Shown here: piece by piece, positions 23,060 to 36,604 of the stretch
Layout: every line of letters begins with the position of its first letter
Numbering within the stretch: position 1 is the stretch's first letter
Assembly (NCBI GenBank): GCA_016584495.1
Contig: WAID01000011.1
Span: forward strand, 124,001 to 188,000
From: Celoporthe dispersa
Lineage: Eukaryota > Ascomycota > Sordariomycetes > Diaporthales > Cryphonectriaceae
Direction: 5' to 3'
Length of the DNA stretch: 64,000 nt
Translations under genes and position numbers: made by a program
Notes under the pieces: generated by a model
The model's database searches: none
What the model was told of the DNA's origin: nothing
The model's input: the letters and a program-made list of their open reading frames with translations, nothing else

Positions 23060-25350
23060 CAAAAAATATTACTATGCTTAGTTTTTAAGCAATAATAAAT
23101 TTACTACAAAATCACCCAGACTGATTTTATAATCCTACCAAGCTTTTTATCCTCCACTGTATCTGCCTACAATATATGCGTCTTCTTTTACAAATTCACT
23201 ATATATTCTTCTATTGCTATTACCAATTATCTATCAGCGAACTATTATATTTTCCAATTATATACACTCCTATAATTATAATCTTTTCTTCTCGATATTT
23301 CCTGCTCTATATTCTCTTATCAGAACTACTATCTACTAGTCTTTCATTCTGAATACTTTGCGCTCAAAGATTACGTAAACTATTATTAAATCTGCATAAG
23401 GCTATTCTATAAATCTGCCTCTCTATCTTCATATTGCGAAAGTCTATTAACAATTAATAGTATATAGTATGCCTGACTTTTATATAATACTATATTCTAT
23501 ATCCCAAGATCTTATAGAATAAGAATGCAAGCATAGCTGCATTATAGAATATGCCAAGCATATTTATAAGGCTTTACTATGCAATCGCTTTATAATTGAC
23601 AATTATTACTGGGCTCTCTATCTTTTCAGAGAAGAAAATTGGATCTATAAGAATACTTATATAATAAAGAATTATCTAAGCAACTTCCTCTATTAGCAGA
23701 TCGCTTATACCAAAGCTTTTCGAGAAGCTATTATCTGTAAAAGCTATACAAATCTTATCAACTAAGAAATCGAATTCAATATCTATATTCCATAATTAGA
23801 GTTGGACTACTAATCGATTAGCTATCCTATTACAATCGAGCAAGCTAAGAAATATATTAGGAATTATCCAATTCCTATCTAGATAGATTAGGCTAGCCCG
23901 ATCTACTAAAGCTGGAATCTCAATCCAAATATATTCATAGAAGAGAAGAGTAAAGATAAGGGTAATGAAGAAGAACTAACAAGTAATATAGATAGTAATT
24001 CTTCTATATAAGCATTCGAACTTATTGCGAATATCCTTTATATAAATAAGCCAGCTCCTGCTCCTTTCACCCTTTCCTTTTCTCAATGCATCCAGTAGAA
24101 TATTATAAGCCGATCTACTAACCGATCTTGTAATCGCAAGAGCTAATTCATTTATATAGACGATAAGATTATAGAAATCACTTAGCTGCAATTTAAAAAT
24201 AATAAGCTAAATGTAATTTATTATACTGCTAATTTAGCGGAAATTATAATAGCTTATAATTGCTAAGCGCCCTATAATACTTTCGCTATATGGAAGAAGA
24301 TAGCAAAGACTATTTATCCTATCCTAGCTATTATAGGCAAATCAGAGATTAGCATATCTTAGCTGGCCTTTATCCCTTCGGCTATAATAGTGAGGAACTT
24401 CACTATCTCCAGCTGCAAATGCAGCTAAGCCGATTTAGATAATGATCTGAAAGAGATCGAGTCTCAATCTTTCTCTAATCCCTTCCTTAATAATCCTATC
24501 GAGCAGCTTTTCAGTAATCAGATTCCAGCTAATCTATTCCGGAGTATAGGCTTGCCTTCTGGCTTAAGAGTCTCTATAGCTATAAATACCATTCCTTCCA
24601 ATATATAGAAAGAGAATATATACTTCAAATAGATAGCCAAAACCAATACTTAATACAAGACTCTTTTTGGCCATATCCCTATCGTATAGGAGAAATCTAC
24701 TACTACAATCAGAGACTCTATCTCCCAATTCACCTATTTTCTAAATAGCAATATTAGCTATTTCACTATAGCTAGCGACTTATCCAATACTTTCTATATC
24801 TTTATGATAAATATCGCATATTGGATTTGCAAATTCGGAAATAAGCTAGCTAAGATAGATACAAAAAAGGCTATAATCCAGAGCATAAGCATCAACTTTA
24901 TTATAATCTATATACTAAGATGCAATTAAGATTTCAAACTTGTCAAAAGAGTTTAAGCTAAGAATAATAATCAAATTGACTACTAGAGGACTTTCAATAA
25001 ATAGATAGCCAACTGCTAGCAAATCCTTATCTTAGAAGCAATCTAGAAATGCAAGTATTAGCTAATTACTATCAATTAATATCTCGATACTAAAAGCTTT
25101 ATCAAATCCTTCTTCCTAATTGCCAATAATTATTATATTATTGCAGATAGGATTATAAATAAGAAGATTATTACAGCTTTTGAGCTTTTAGTGCATAAGA
25201 TAGAAAAGAATATCCGCATATAGGATAAGTCCCTCTTATAAAGAACTCGATAAGATCAGAAATACCTAATAAAGATATCAAAGTTATTTACTATGGATAA
25301 ATTCAACAACAATTCTCTATAAACCCTCTCTTAATAGATTATAGTCAAAA
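23060..25350 (+). pseudogene. third ORF of element 4, downstream of pol, unknown function
   Basis: One reading frame (phase of an ATG at 23469) can be followed without indel to at least 25,310, about 610 codons, and back to about 23,060. Stops are about 6 percent of codons and fit lost Gln or Trp. The product is mixed alpha-like and Asn/Ser-rich, for example ECKHSCIIEYAKHIYKALL, DNYYWALYLFREENWIYK, EEKSKDKGNEEELTSN and SGLRVSIAINTIPSN. It follows the chromodomain in the same sense, so it is an extra gene of the retrotransposon or a captured host gene. I recognise no domain; env-like features (signal peptide, strong membrane anchor) are not evident. Confidence 0.6.
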
Positions 25351-26179
25351 GGGAAAATATAAGATTAGCATATCTCTAATTGCTATATAATTATCAATCA
25401 TATCCATATTAGTCCAGATTCTCGGATCTCCTTTTGCTATAATTGAATTCACTATTAATTCACTATACCTCACCTTTGATAAGCTATAGTTAAGAGATTA
25501 GATATAAAGTTGGCATATCTTTAATTACTGCACGGTTACTAATTATATCCGTATTAGTTGAAAATCTGGAATTTCTTTTATCTTATATATTTTTAGCTAT
25601 ATTTTCTCTTTTAAACTATCAGTTCAGAATAGAGAGCTGTCATAATTAACTAAATATATCTATATCAGCTAGCCTTTATTAGGAGATCTTACTAGCACTT
25701 ATTTCTTATTAGAATATAAGAATAGCAACCCATCTCTAGAGCATTTAATCGGATATCTATTAATCAATATAGCTACAGCTTTATCTGCATTAGCCCTAGG
25801 GAAATAAAGAGAATACATAAGCTATAAATTCAAATAAGGAAATCAAGGAAATAGAATTAGAGTTTTGCTCTTAGTATTTTACTTTCTTATATTATAAATC
25901 TATAATGCTTATAGCAAATATAAATCAATGCAAGATATTTAATCAGTATTAAATACTACGAATAATACGGATAATAGAATAATTTCTTTTATATAATACT
26001 CAGAATATAAATCAAAAAATAGATACTCTAGTCTTATATAGGAATATAGGCCCAAAGGATTGGCAACCCCTTTAGGCCATCCAACTTATGCTTATAGCAA
26101 GGCTAAGGATAATCTTTCAATATATTTCCTTTTATCAAAACATTTCCTTTGCGGATAAAGGCCATAAGAAGCTAACAAT

Positions 26180-26537
26180 TAATGCACTCGCATTATTCAC
26201 TATCACTTAGTAGTGCATTCACTATAGGATATATAGTAAATGCACTACTGAATGCGTAGTGAATTCACCAGTGAATATATAGTGAATTCATTATAGAATA
26301 TATGGTGAATTCACTAGAGAATGTATAGTGCATTCACCATAGAATGCATGGTGAATTCACTAGCGAATGCTAGGTGAATTCACCAAGTATAACCATAGTG
26401 AATTCACTTTATATTCTCCCGCAGCTTCTGACAATTATATATATATCTAGGATAGATATCGTTTCTCTTTCTTCTTCGAAGAGAGAGCATCCCTTGTAAT
26501 ATATCTGCAATGCACCGCATACTTCAGCCGCCCAACA
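26180..26537 (+). repeat. 3' LTR of element 4
   Basis: 358 bp, TAATGCACTCGC ... CGCCCAACA. The outer right end (CACCGCATACTTCAGCCGCC) is clean, while the left end carries RIP changes relative to the 5' LTR. Confidence 0.88.
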
Positions 26538-26542
26538 CATCT

Positions 26543-27124
26543 TTTGCTTAATTCTTAATATTTATAAGAAATATTGGAAAAAAAGCTTTAATAAACTATA
26601 GATTGCTTAATATATTAGCCTAATTAAGGAAAATAAAAAATAGCAAAGCAATATAAAGCTAATTAAGAATAAGACTTTATAGAAAAAAATAGACTTTATT
26701 CTAAAATATATAAGCTAATACTAAATTAATAATATTAAATTCTTTAATACTAATAAAGAAATTAAGATTAGTAATACTTATCTTATTTTTTATAAAGCTC
26801 AATTATATTTTCTAAAACTCTTATCTAATATAAACTCTATTAATATTAGGCTTATCTAAAGCTAAATTAATGCTAGTAAAGCTAAAAAGCGTAAAATTAG
26901 TAAAATAGTTCAGAATTCTAGTAAAATCGATAAGAAAAGAGATATAATAGATATTGAAATCCTAAACTAGCTAATAATTAAAAAGCTGCTTAATATTAGA
27001 AAGCTATCTAATATTAGATAAGCAAAGCCTATTACTTAGACTATTTATAATAAACTTTTGAACTAGTTTTTAAACTATTTTTTCAAAATTTCCGGAAAAG
27101 AGATAATTATTATAATACTCGAAT
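26543..27124 (+). pseudogene. gag of element 3, continuation after the element 4 insertion
   Basis: Directly continues the sequence interrupted at 15403 (TSD catct at 15399-15403 and 26538-26542); the joined sequence matches the uninterrupted copy in element 1 near 55000. It ends at the position where element 2 inserted in element 1. Confidence 0.7.
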
Positions 27125-27402
27125 AGAGAGCTTGGTTAATCTATAGTTTTCAAAAAATTAATTCAAAAGCTTAAAAAATTATTGATTTTAATAAAAGTTT
27201 AAGCGCAAACTTATATAGATTATTAAATACTAATTTAATATCTATCTTTCAGAGAAAGCTTTAGATTTCGATTTTATTCTAATCTTTTAGTATAATTAGC
27301 AAACAAATTATCAATAATCATAATATTTCTGAATATTTTACAAAGCTTGCAAAGCTTCTAATTATCCAAAGTATAAGCTTTTTAGCCAAAAAAAAAAGCA
27401 TA

Positions 27403-30400
27403 ATGCTTTCGATTAATATAATAAAAATATTCAATAAATATACAAATTCTTCAATTATATCTTCAATAGCTGTATTAAATAATCTTCATAATCAGAATAT
27501 TATTCTAATATTCTATCTTACTTTTTATTTTAATAATAAAGAGCATATATTTATCCAAGCTATATTAGACTTAGAGGCTAAGATAAATCTGATTTCTTTA
27601 ATACTCTATATTAAGTTTAAGCTACTTTATATATTTATTATTAATATTATATCCAGGATCTATAATAAATCTAATATAGTATTAATTAGAATACTTAAGA
27701 TTAAAATATTCTATAGAAATTTCTCTAAATAAGTTATTTTCTATATTATAAATAATAGAATAATAATATTGAATTATCTTATGCTATTGGGAATATTATT
27801 TATTATATAGATTAAATTTTTATTTAATTATATATATTCTAAATTTCTCTATACGAGTTTCGCTTTCGGAGAGATTTATTTTATTACTATAATTAATAGT
27901 AAGAAGAGTCTTAAAAAAAGAGAAGCTTATATATCAAAAAACTAAATATTAGCAGCTGCTTTAAGAGATATAAAGCTATTAGCAGCAAAGATATCCTTTC
28001 CTAAATATATCTCGAATCTAAAAATATATTAGTAATATCTATTCTTAAAAATGAAATTGAGATAATAATTAATAATCTATTTATTAAGATAGTAAAAAAA
28101 GAATTAAAGAAAGAATATTTTTAGATTATAGAAAAGGAAGAGTATTAAAGCTTTTATCTATATAGAATATATGCCAAACTTCAATTATCTTGCCTAATAT
28201 AAGAATTTAAAAAAGAGAAAGAGAATATTTTAAGCTTAATTAATATAATATACAAATCAAAAGCAAGAAAGATCAAGCTTATTAATAATTCATAGCTAAA
28301 TAGATCTATATCTAAAAAAAAGCTTAGATAGAAGCTATCTAAGATAAAGGAAATAAAGAAAGCTTAGCAATTTATAAAACTAATCAAATATAATAATTAG
28401 ATTAAGCTAAAATTCAGCTTTATTAATCCAAATAATTATTTTATACTTAAATATTAGGCAGATATAAAAAAAATAATTATAATAAGCTTAATAATAAAAA
28501 GCTTAAGATATTTAAGTATATGCTTTGCAATTGTATTAAAGTATTAGCTTAGGATTTTACTAAGATTAGCTAAATTATTAAAAAAGTAGCTTTATTGTAA
28601 GAGATTAGAACTATTTTATATAAAATCTTTCAAAAGAAATATATTCTTATATTAAATGCTTTCTATTAGAAATTAATCAATATCTTAAAATAGCATATTA
28701 ATAGAAAGATTATTAAAAAGAATTATATATCTTATTATAATAATTAGTTTTTTATTAAGAAAAAGAATAATAAGCTATGCTTAATCAATAATATTTAGAA
28801 ATATAATAAATATATACTCAAAGATGCTTTTATATTGCTAGTATTAGATAAATTCTTAGAAGATTTCGCTATATATAAAGTATTATTATTATTAGATTTC
28901 TTCTCTAGATATAATCAAATTCTATTATATTCTAATAGCAGAGATATAATTACTTTCTCAATACTCTTAAGCTTATTCAGAATATATATTCTATTGCAAA
29001 AAGCGATTAACTCGATAGCTTAATTTATAAAGATTATAATTAGATTCTTATATAATCTTATTTCTTATATATATTAATTATTCTTTGATAATATTTTAAT
29101 TTAAAGCTTAATAATAATCTATAATAATAAGATACTTTCTAATATCTTAGATATCTATTATTTTATTGCTAAATATATTGCTAATCTGGATAAGATTCTA
29201 GTAAATATTGAGCTTGCTAATACTATTATTTTTGCTTTCAAATCTAAATAATATTAAATAAAAATTAATATAATCAGATATATTATCAATTCCAATAGAA
29301 GATAGCTTTAAAATAAGAAAATTATAAAGCTTTAAGCTTGGATAGTATATAAAAATATTAAGAATATTCGCTTCTTTCTCAATTTAATTATATATTATAT
29401 AATATAAATCTAGAATTTCGCTATTATTGCATAATTATTCTATAATCTTCTAAAGAAAAGCATATTATAATTATAGAAAAATAAATATAAAGAAGCAATT
29501 CGAATTCTTATTCAAGCTCTTACTATTAAGCCTATTATTATTGCTATCGATTATAGCCTAATTGTTAGTAAGATTATATTTATAATTAATGCAAATTTTC
29601 TTAATTGAAATATAATTCTAATATAGATTATTGAAGAATATAGAAAGTTTGCCTACTTTATTAATAAAATCTAGATAATTACTGCACAAAAGTATAATAT
29701 TATCAAAAGAGAATATTAAGCTATCTTATTCGCTTTGCAATCTTTTCGCTAATATTTTTATAAATATCGTTTTATTTTAGAAACTAATGCTTATATATTA
29801 ATTAACTAATTCAATAATAGAATAAATAATATATTAGATGCTCTAGTAAATAGATAAATTATAATTATCAAAATATTCGATTTTGATATAAAGCATATGC
29901 TTAGATTAAAGAATCCAATAGCTAATATATTCTCAAAGCTGCTATATTTAATCTTATTGCAAAAAGATAAAGATAGCAATATCGAAGCATAATATAATAT
30001 TTAATTCAATAGTATAAAAGCTGCTAAAGCAGAATTAATATTATTATTAAATCCTAATCTTTATTGAATCTAATAATTAATCCAATATACTGAATTCTTA
30101 TACAAAGATATAATGCTAGCAAAGCTTTTTTAATACTAGCAAAAAAGCTTTATAGCTGAAATATTGAATTACTAAATAATTAATTAAGCTTTATAGTATA
30201 AAGCTAAAAGCAAATATTTATAGCAAAGAATAATAAATAATTCTAATTTTCAATATTGCATTTTGAGAGAATATTATACTAAATTTGGTTATTAAAGCTA
30301 GGATTTAATAATTGCTTGGATTAAGCAATTATACTTTTGGAAAAAGCTATAGATAAATATCTCTAATATTATAGCAGAGTATAAAAAGTATACTAAATTT

Positions 30401-31300
30401 AATCTCAAAATATAGAAAAAAAGAATTATTCCTTCTATACTAAATTAACTTTTTACAAAAATCAATATCGATATTCAATATATAGCTGAGGATAGCAGAT
30501 TCAGATATTTTGCTAAAGCTTGATATAATTTAATAAAATATATTATTGCAAGATTATTTAAAAAAGCTATAATTAAAGCAATACAGAAGTTTATTTTAGA
30601 GAAAGTTATTCTTACTTTTGATTGCTTTCTCAAGATTACTATAGATAAAGAGCTTAAAAATAAAACTAAGATAGCAAGATTTATTAAAGCTTTAGAAATT
30701 CTGCTTATTCAGATTTCTAGCTATAATCTTTATGCCTAAGATCAAATAGAAGCAAAATATCTTTCAATTGCTAATATACTTGTCAAGCTTACAAATATAC
30801 AATTGCAATAATAAAAGCAATATCTAAGAATTGCTCTTTTTGCGAAAAAAATATTTATCCAATAATCTTATAAGTATAGCTCTTTTTACTTAATATTCGG
30901 CTAAAAGCTTCTCATCCTAATTAAAATAGAAATTCTGATATAAAGAGTCTTTGCTTAGTCTGCAGATCAATTGCTTTAAAAAGTATTCGAGATATATTTT
31001 TATATAATTACTGCCAAGCAGAAAGATATACTATATATAATTGAGGCTATATAAGTATATTAAGAGAAAATAGCAAAGAAAGTATAAATATATAGCTTAA
31101 TAAAGAAGATATAATTCTACTTAAAAGACTTAATCCTTATTTATAACCATATTAGGAAAATAAGCTATTTATGCAATATGAAAATCTTATATAAATAGAA
31201 AAGATTATATATTATTGCTCAGATCTTAGATAAGAATGCCTATTATTTCAAAATTATGAATAGCATTTTGCTCAAAAGCATATATTTAGCAATCAATATT
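27403..31300 (+). pseudogene. pol of element 3: protease, RT, RNase H, integrase
   Basis: The protease region includes AILDLEAKINLISL at about 27562-27603, where DSGA is expected (element 2 keeps D-S-E-A). The RT block at 28835-29023 includes FAIYKVLLLLDFFSRYNQIL and NSRDIITFSI. The catalytic box reads FFDNILI near 29081-29101, where xxDD is expected. RNase H/connection at about 29550-29960 ends LKNPIANIFSKLL. The integrase follows at about 30240-31300. It is a Ty3/gypsy order, with stops throughout at Gln/Trp-type codons. Confidence 0.78.
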
Positions 31301-32180
31301 AAAAAATTTATATAAAATGCAAGCAAGATATAAAAATTAGAAATATTTATACTTTGGGAAAAAGATATTAAGATTACTACTAAATAACTATTGATTGATA
31401 AATTAATATCTTTATAAGCATTATAATGCAAAGAATTTAATAATTATATATTGGAAATCTATAAAGCTAATCTGAATAATAATATAGTATTCTAGATATT
31501 CGATATTATTGAATATAAGAGCATACTTATATAAATAATTTTCGATTCTAATATTATCAATTTAATTATTAAGAATAATAATAATGCTGATAATAATAAT
31601 AATTATATAGATAGCAAGCTTATATAAGCTGCTGAGAAAGAAAGGAGAGAATAAGAGAAAGCAGACTATAGTAGAATATATATCCTTATTTCCATTAAAT
31701 CTATATTCCTTGCTCAAAATTAAGAATAATCTCTTTTTATCTTTCTTTATATTGCAAAAGCATATTTTCCTTATCTATTCTCTTTTCGCATATTTTGCTA
31801 AGAGAGGGAAAGATAACAATTTATCTATTACTATTCTATTATTTATTACAAATAATATAATATCCTGATAAATTTTTAAAAATCTAATATAGAATAAGAT
31901 ATTTAGATATAAAGTATTTGAATTATTAAGATTATATAAAAGCAATGTATAAGAAATGCTATATTAGAATATAATTCGATCAAGATAATTATTTATTATC
32001 TTATTTTATTTTCATTTATTACTATCTTTATATTATTTTTTTACTATACTCTTAAAAAGATTACTTAGAATCAAATTTATAAATAAAGCAGCTAATCAAA
32101 TTTTGAAACAAATCTTGCATATCCTATTAATATTGCTAATTATTCTAATTCAAATTTATATTCGATCGAAAATCGAATTA

Positions 32181-32462
32181 TTAGATAATAATTTGAGAAT
32201 TTTTAGCCTTATCTGAGAATAATATAGCCTCGATATTATAAAGATCTTTGATTTGCTAAATTCTCTTTTTCTTAAGAGATTTGGAAAGTTTCTGAATACG
32301 AGAATCTGCTATTTCTTTTCTCTTTCCTTTGCTTTTCGCTTTAGCATTCGGAATCTTTATATAAGATCTAATTTTACTTTTTCTAATCGATTTAGATATA
32401 GACTTGGCTAAAAATGCTTAAATAGGTTTAGCTTTTGCTTATAATGCAGACTGATTTGATTC
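32181..32462 (-). pseudogene. 94-codon basic ORF antisense to pol (copy in element 3)
   Basis: Same 282-nt frame as 36713-36994 and 45825-46106, inverted with its host element. It ends with TAA TAA and keeps the Lys/Arg-rich block. No indel in any of the three copies. Confidence 0.45.
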
Positions 32463-34341
32463 TTCGATTGGGCAAGAAGAAGAGAATAGCTTTCTCAAAT
32501 ATAAAGCATTCCAATTATTCTCAGAAAAGCAGAGATTAAAAAGAATACTATCTACTTATTCAATATTGCTATAAGAAATATTATTGCATTTTAGAAACTA
32601 ATACTAACTCTTTATAATCCAATATGCCTTATTATTAATATTCAAATCCAAAATCGCACTAAATATTTAATATAAGCTTAATTAATCAAATAAATTGCGA
32701 TACTATAATAAGAAAATAAGAGAAAATATTAGCAAATACTTAGATTTAAATAAAAATAAATAAATGAAATTTTTATTTATATATATTAATTATTAATATA
32801 TGGAATATCTTAAATATAATTATACTTTATCTCAATATAATAGATATAATTACTATATTTGCTATTAAAAAAATTGAATAAAAAGATATACTTAAGGAAA
32901 AGCTAATTTATATTAAGCTGAATACTATTAATCAATATAAAAGCTAAAGTATATTGATAAGCATAATAATTATAGAGGATAAAATTATAATAATTATATA
33001 ATTAGATAAAAAGATATTATAGCTAATTAGCTTAAGCAAAAATATACTTAAAATACTCTCTAAATAGCTTCGCATTAGCTTTATATACCAAAATAGATTA
33101 TAAGATAATCTTTTAAGCAGCTTTTAGCTAAAAGAATTTTTGAATATAAATAAAGCTAATAATTAGATTATTTTAGAGAGAAAAATTGCTATAGATAATT
33201 TAAAAGCAATAGATTATACCCAGCTTGCTATAAATAATAGAGAAAATAATCTCATTTACAAAAGAATATTAGTTATAGATAATAAGAAAGCAAATATTAA
33301 TATTGAGAAAATAGATAGAAATAATAAATTAATCCTAATTACTTCTATCCTATTACTATACTAGATTAATTTGCAAAGAAAAAATAATATTAATAATAAT
33401 TTAAAATATATTAATTTATATTTTAAGCTTAAGCAAAGAAAAAAAAAGAGAAATTTATAAAAAAGAATAGAAATAGAAAAGAAAAAGAAATAAAATAGCT
33501 AAATAAGAATAGATAAGAAGATAGAATTATACTAGATTAAAAAAGAAAAGAAAAAGCATTATTGCATCTTCTTAATCATAATTCTTGCTTAATTTACTCA
33601 ATAATCTTAATTTAGCTAAAGATTTAGCTTATTACTAATTAATAAAAATAAAAAAAAATTATTAGCTTCAATTATAATAAGAAAAACTCTCAAGCTAGCT
33701 AAATCAATCTTAAAAACTAATATAATCTCTTCTTTCTCCTATCTTTTAATAATAACTCTTAAAGATAGCTATTCTACTAATTTATACTCTCTATTTTGAT
33801 TCTGCAATCTTAATAGCACTATAATTATTAAATCAGAATCTTAGTTTTCAATTTCCTTATCCTATATCGCATTTTCCTTTATTAAATATATACTATAAGT
33901 CTCAATCTTTATTTTCTTTCTCTATTTCTACTATAATTAGTCTTTTTCTTCTTATAGCTTAAGTTATAATTTATTCAGATATTATAGCTATAGCTTCTCG
34001 AAACTATAAATCGATTAAGATTATCATATCTAGAGATCGAAACTAGATAGCTAAAGCTTATTATTTACGCATTTCTTTTGCCAAAACACTTTACTCTTCT
34101 GCTATTATTAAATCGAAATCCCCTTTCTTCCAATATATATAAGCAGGAGAGTAAGATAATATAAACCTTTCTAGATAAATATTTTTCAAATTTTCAGAAA
34201 TAATCTTTATATAATAAAAGAGAATATAAAAAAGTAAATATACAAATCAATCTTTTTAATCTTTACAACCTAATAAGACTAATCTAGATAGATAATATAA
34301 GAAATATGCTTATTAAAGCTATTTTTGCTGCTTTCAAGTAT

Positions 34342-34699
34342 TATTGGGCGGCTGAAGTATGCGATGCATTGCAGATATATTACGAGGGATGCTCTCTCTT
34401 CGAAGAAGAAAGAGAAACGATATCTATCCTAGATATATATATAGTTGTCAGGAGCTGCGGGAGAATACAAAGTGAATTCACTATAGTTACACTCGGTGAA
34501 TTCACCCAGCATTCGCCGGTGAATTCACCATGCATTCCATGGTGAATGCACCACGCATTCTCTGGTGAATTCACCATACATTCCATGGTGAATTCACTAT
34601 ACATTCACTGGTGAATTCACCACGCATTCAGTGGTGCATTCACCATACATCCTATGGTGAATGCACCACCAAGTGATGGTGAATGATGCGAGTGCATCA
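34342..34699 (-). repeat. family B solo LTR in element 3
   Basis: 358 bp, inverted relative to element 4's LTRs, flanked by the 5-bp TSD agtat (34337-34341, 34700-34704), so it arose by insertion and then LTR-LTR recombination. It is the least mutated long sequence in the AT-rich block, keeping GGGCGGCTGAAG, the 23-bp units and CpG sites, and differs from the inferred original mainly at its first dinucleotide (TA for TG). Confidence 0.92.
34472..34697. repeat. 23-bp palindromic minisatellite inside the family B LTR
   Basis: About ten head-to-tail units of 22-24 bp. Each begins with a 12-bp perfect or near-perfect palindrome GGTGAATTCACC (variants GGTGCATTCACC, GGTGAATGCACC, AGTGAATTCACT) followed by an 11-bp spacer like ATGCATTCCAT. 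The same ten-unit layout is present in both LTRs of element 4. Confidence 0.9.
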
Positions 34700-36282
34700 A
34701 GTATTATATATAGAATAATCAAAAGAAAATTATTCTTTTTGCATATATTAAAATCATATTTAATAAGAAAATCCAATAATTAAAAATTAACTATTTGCTT
34801 AAGATAAAAAATAAGAAAGCATTATAATATTGATTTCTATTTCTCTATTTTATAGAGAAATCAATTAGCTTTCAAAACCTTATATAGTATAATGCTCGAT
34901 ATAAGAAAAGCTTTCTTGCAATTATATAGCTGAGCTAAGAAAATATACTTAAAGCTATGCAAAAATTCTTCAAAATAATAGATTCTAATTGCATAATTAA
35001 GATAATCCTTATAATAGTCTGCAATAATAAAAAGCATTAAATACTCTATATTATTAAGATTTTCTATTTTCAATTCAGAGAATCTACTAAAATATATAAG
35101 CAATTATATAGCTATCTAGATTAGACTTATACTATATTCACTATATATAAGAAAATTGCCTATTTTATAAGCAATAATTATTACTAATTATTAAAGAAAA
35201 TATATTTTATTGCTTTTATATATAAGCTGGAATAAGCAAAACTTCTGCAATATCTTTCCCAGCTTACAATTCCTATTTATTATATAGCAAACTATAGATA
35301 AATATTAATATAGCTACTCTAAATCGAATTTCGCTCTAATATCGATATATATGAAAAAGAATTGATAGATTTAGCAAAGTCTAATATTAAGAATAATTAT
35401 AATCGATTGGCAAAAAATATTTTAGCTATAATAGCTAAGCAATTCAGAATTATATAAATATCTAGCATAATAAATGCTTACTAATAAGAGAATAATATAT
35501 CTATACTAAAAGCAATCAATATAGCTTACATACTAAGACTAGTATTTTAATCTAATCAAAAGTCTCTTATCGCTTACTAGAATAGATAGATACTAAGCAG
35601 ATTATCTAAATAGAATATATTCAATCAATTCCCAGATAAGGATATCTATATAAAGAATGCTCTTAGAATATTATTAATCTTATTCTTAATATTTATAAAT
35701 AATAGAATTTCTATACTAGAGCTTTCTTTATAAAACAAACTATTTTTATATTAGCAATTGAGAAATAGCAATTCTATAGCTTTAAAGCTATCTTCTTAGC
35801 TTTTATTGCTTTAAGTTTCTTTATAGCGAAAACTCTATCTAATAAATCCGATTAAGCTATTAATTAAAGAGAGAGGATAGAAAGATTTCGAGCATGCAAG
35901 AAAAATCAAGCAATAAAAAGCTTAATATAAGCGAATTCGAATTAATATTTAGAGAAATAAAAAATAGAATATTATTACTAAAGCTGCCTAATAAAAATAT
36001 TAACTATAATAATAAGAAAGATAATAATAAAATCTGCATAAGCTAGAAATAATAATATCAAAAGTAATAATAGAGCATTTGCTAAATAGTAATAAAAATT
36101 GATCTGAAAAAGTATAATATACTAGTCTAATTATTATGCAGATAATAATTCAAAAAGTAATTGCAATAGATTTTTCATTCTATAATTATATTTTAGTTTT
36201 TTCTTAATCTTTATTATCTAAATAGATATAGCATACTATAATTATAATCGCAATTTTGGATTGAAAATTACTAGGGAAAGAA

Positions 36283-36600
36283 TATTATAGTAGCTAGTAA
36301 AATAGATTTCAGGATATGGAATATAAGTAAGTCCTGAAATCGTTCAGATATAAGAGTGCAGTCTCTATTTATTTTTTTCTATGCTTAGAGAAAAAAAATA
36401 ATAAATAATCTTTCCTTCTTTTCTCAATTTGAGCCTTTTGGATAGATCTAAAGCAGGCTTTTCACCCCTAACCTTGTGTATATATAGCCTTCGTTTATTA
36501 TTATTCTTATGATCGATTCAGCATGCTTAGATTGCACAAGCCTTTGCTCATTGCTTTAATATTTGTCTTTTCATGCGATGGCGCTCAAGGTTCTGGTTCA
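36283..36600 (+). repeat. 3' LTR of element 3
   Basis: It starts TATTATAGTAGC and ends GGTTCTGGTTCA, followed by TSD tcat. The outer right end is the cleaner end. Confidence 0.9.
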
Positions 36601-36604
36601 TCAT

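Larger units (their letters stand above)
15404..26537 (+). mobile_element. element 4: family B chromovirus-like gypsy element, 11.1 kb, in element 3 gag
   Basis: Direct LTRs at 15404-15759 and 26180-26537, flanked by the 5-bp TSD catct. Order: LTR, long 5' ORF, protease, RT/RNase H, integrase, chromodomain, third ORF, LTR. Unusually long for a chromovirus because of the 5' and 3' ORFs. All frames carry RIP-type stops. Confidence 0.88.
32571..36282 (+). other. post-pol region of element 3, interrupted by a solo LTR
   Basis: Inverted homologue of 9375-12719 and 42368-45712. The long antisense frame described in element 2 lies here on the - strand, for example the stop-free 34861-35103 stretch encoding ENLNNIEYLMLFIIADYYKD. 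The solo LTR at 34342-34699 splits it. Confidence 0.6.
12720..36600 (+). mobile_element. element 3: family A retrotransposon in element 1, itself holding element 4 and a solo LTR
   Basis: LTRs lie at 12720-13038 and 36283-36600, with TSD tcat at 12716-12719 and 36601-36604. Order in + sense: gag 13039-15403 and 26543-27124, pol about 27125-32570, post-pol region about 32571-36282. Subtracting element 4 (with its TSD) and the solo LTR leaves about 12.4 kb, equal to elements 1 and 2. Confidence 0.88.

Noticed and set aside
34472..34697. 23-bp direct repeats as a CRISPR array
   Set aside because: Eukaryotic context, no unique spacers of constant length, each unit internally palindromic, and the array is part of an LTR.
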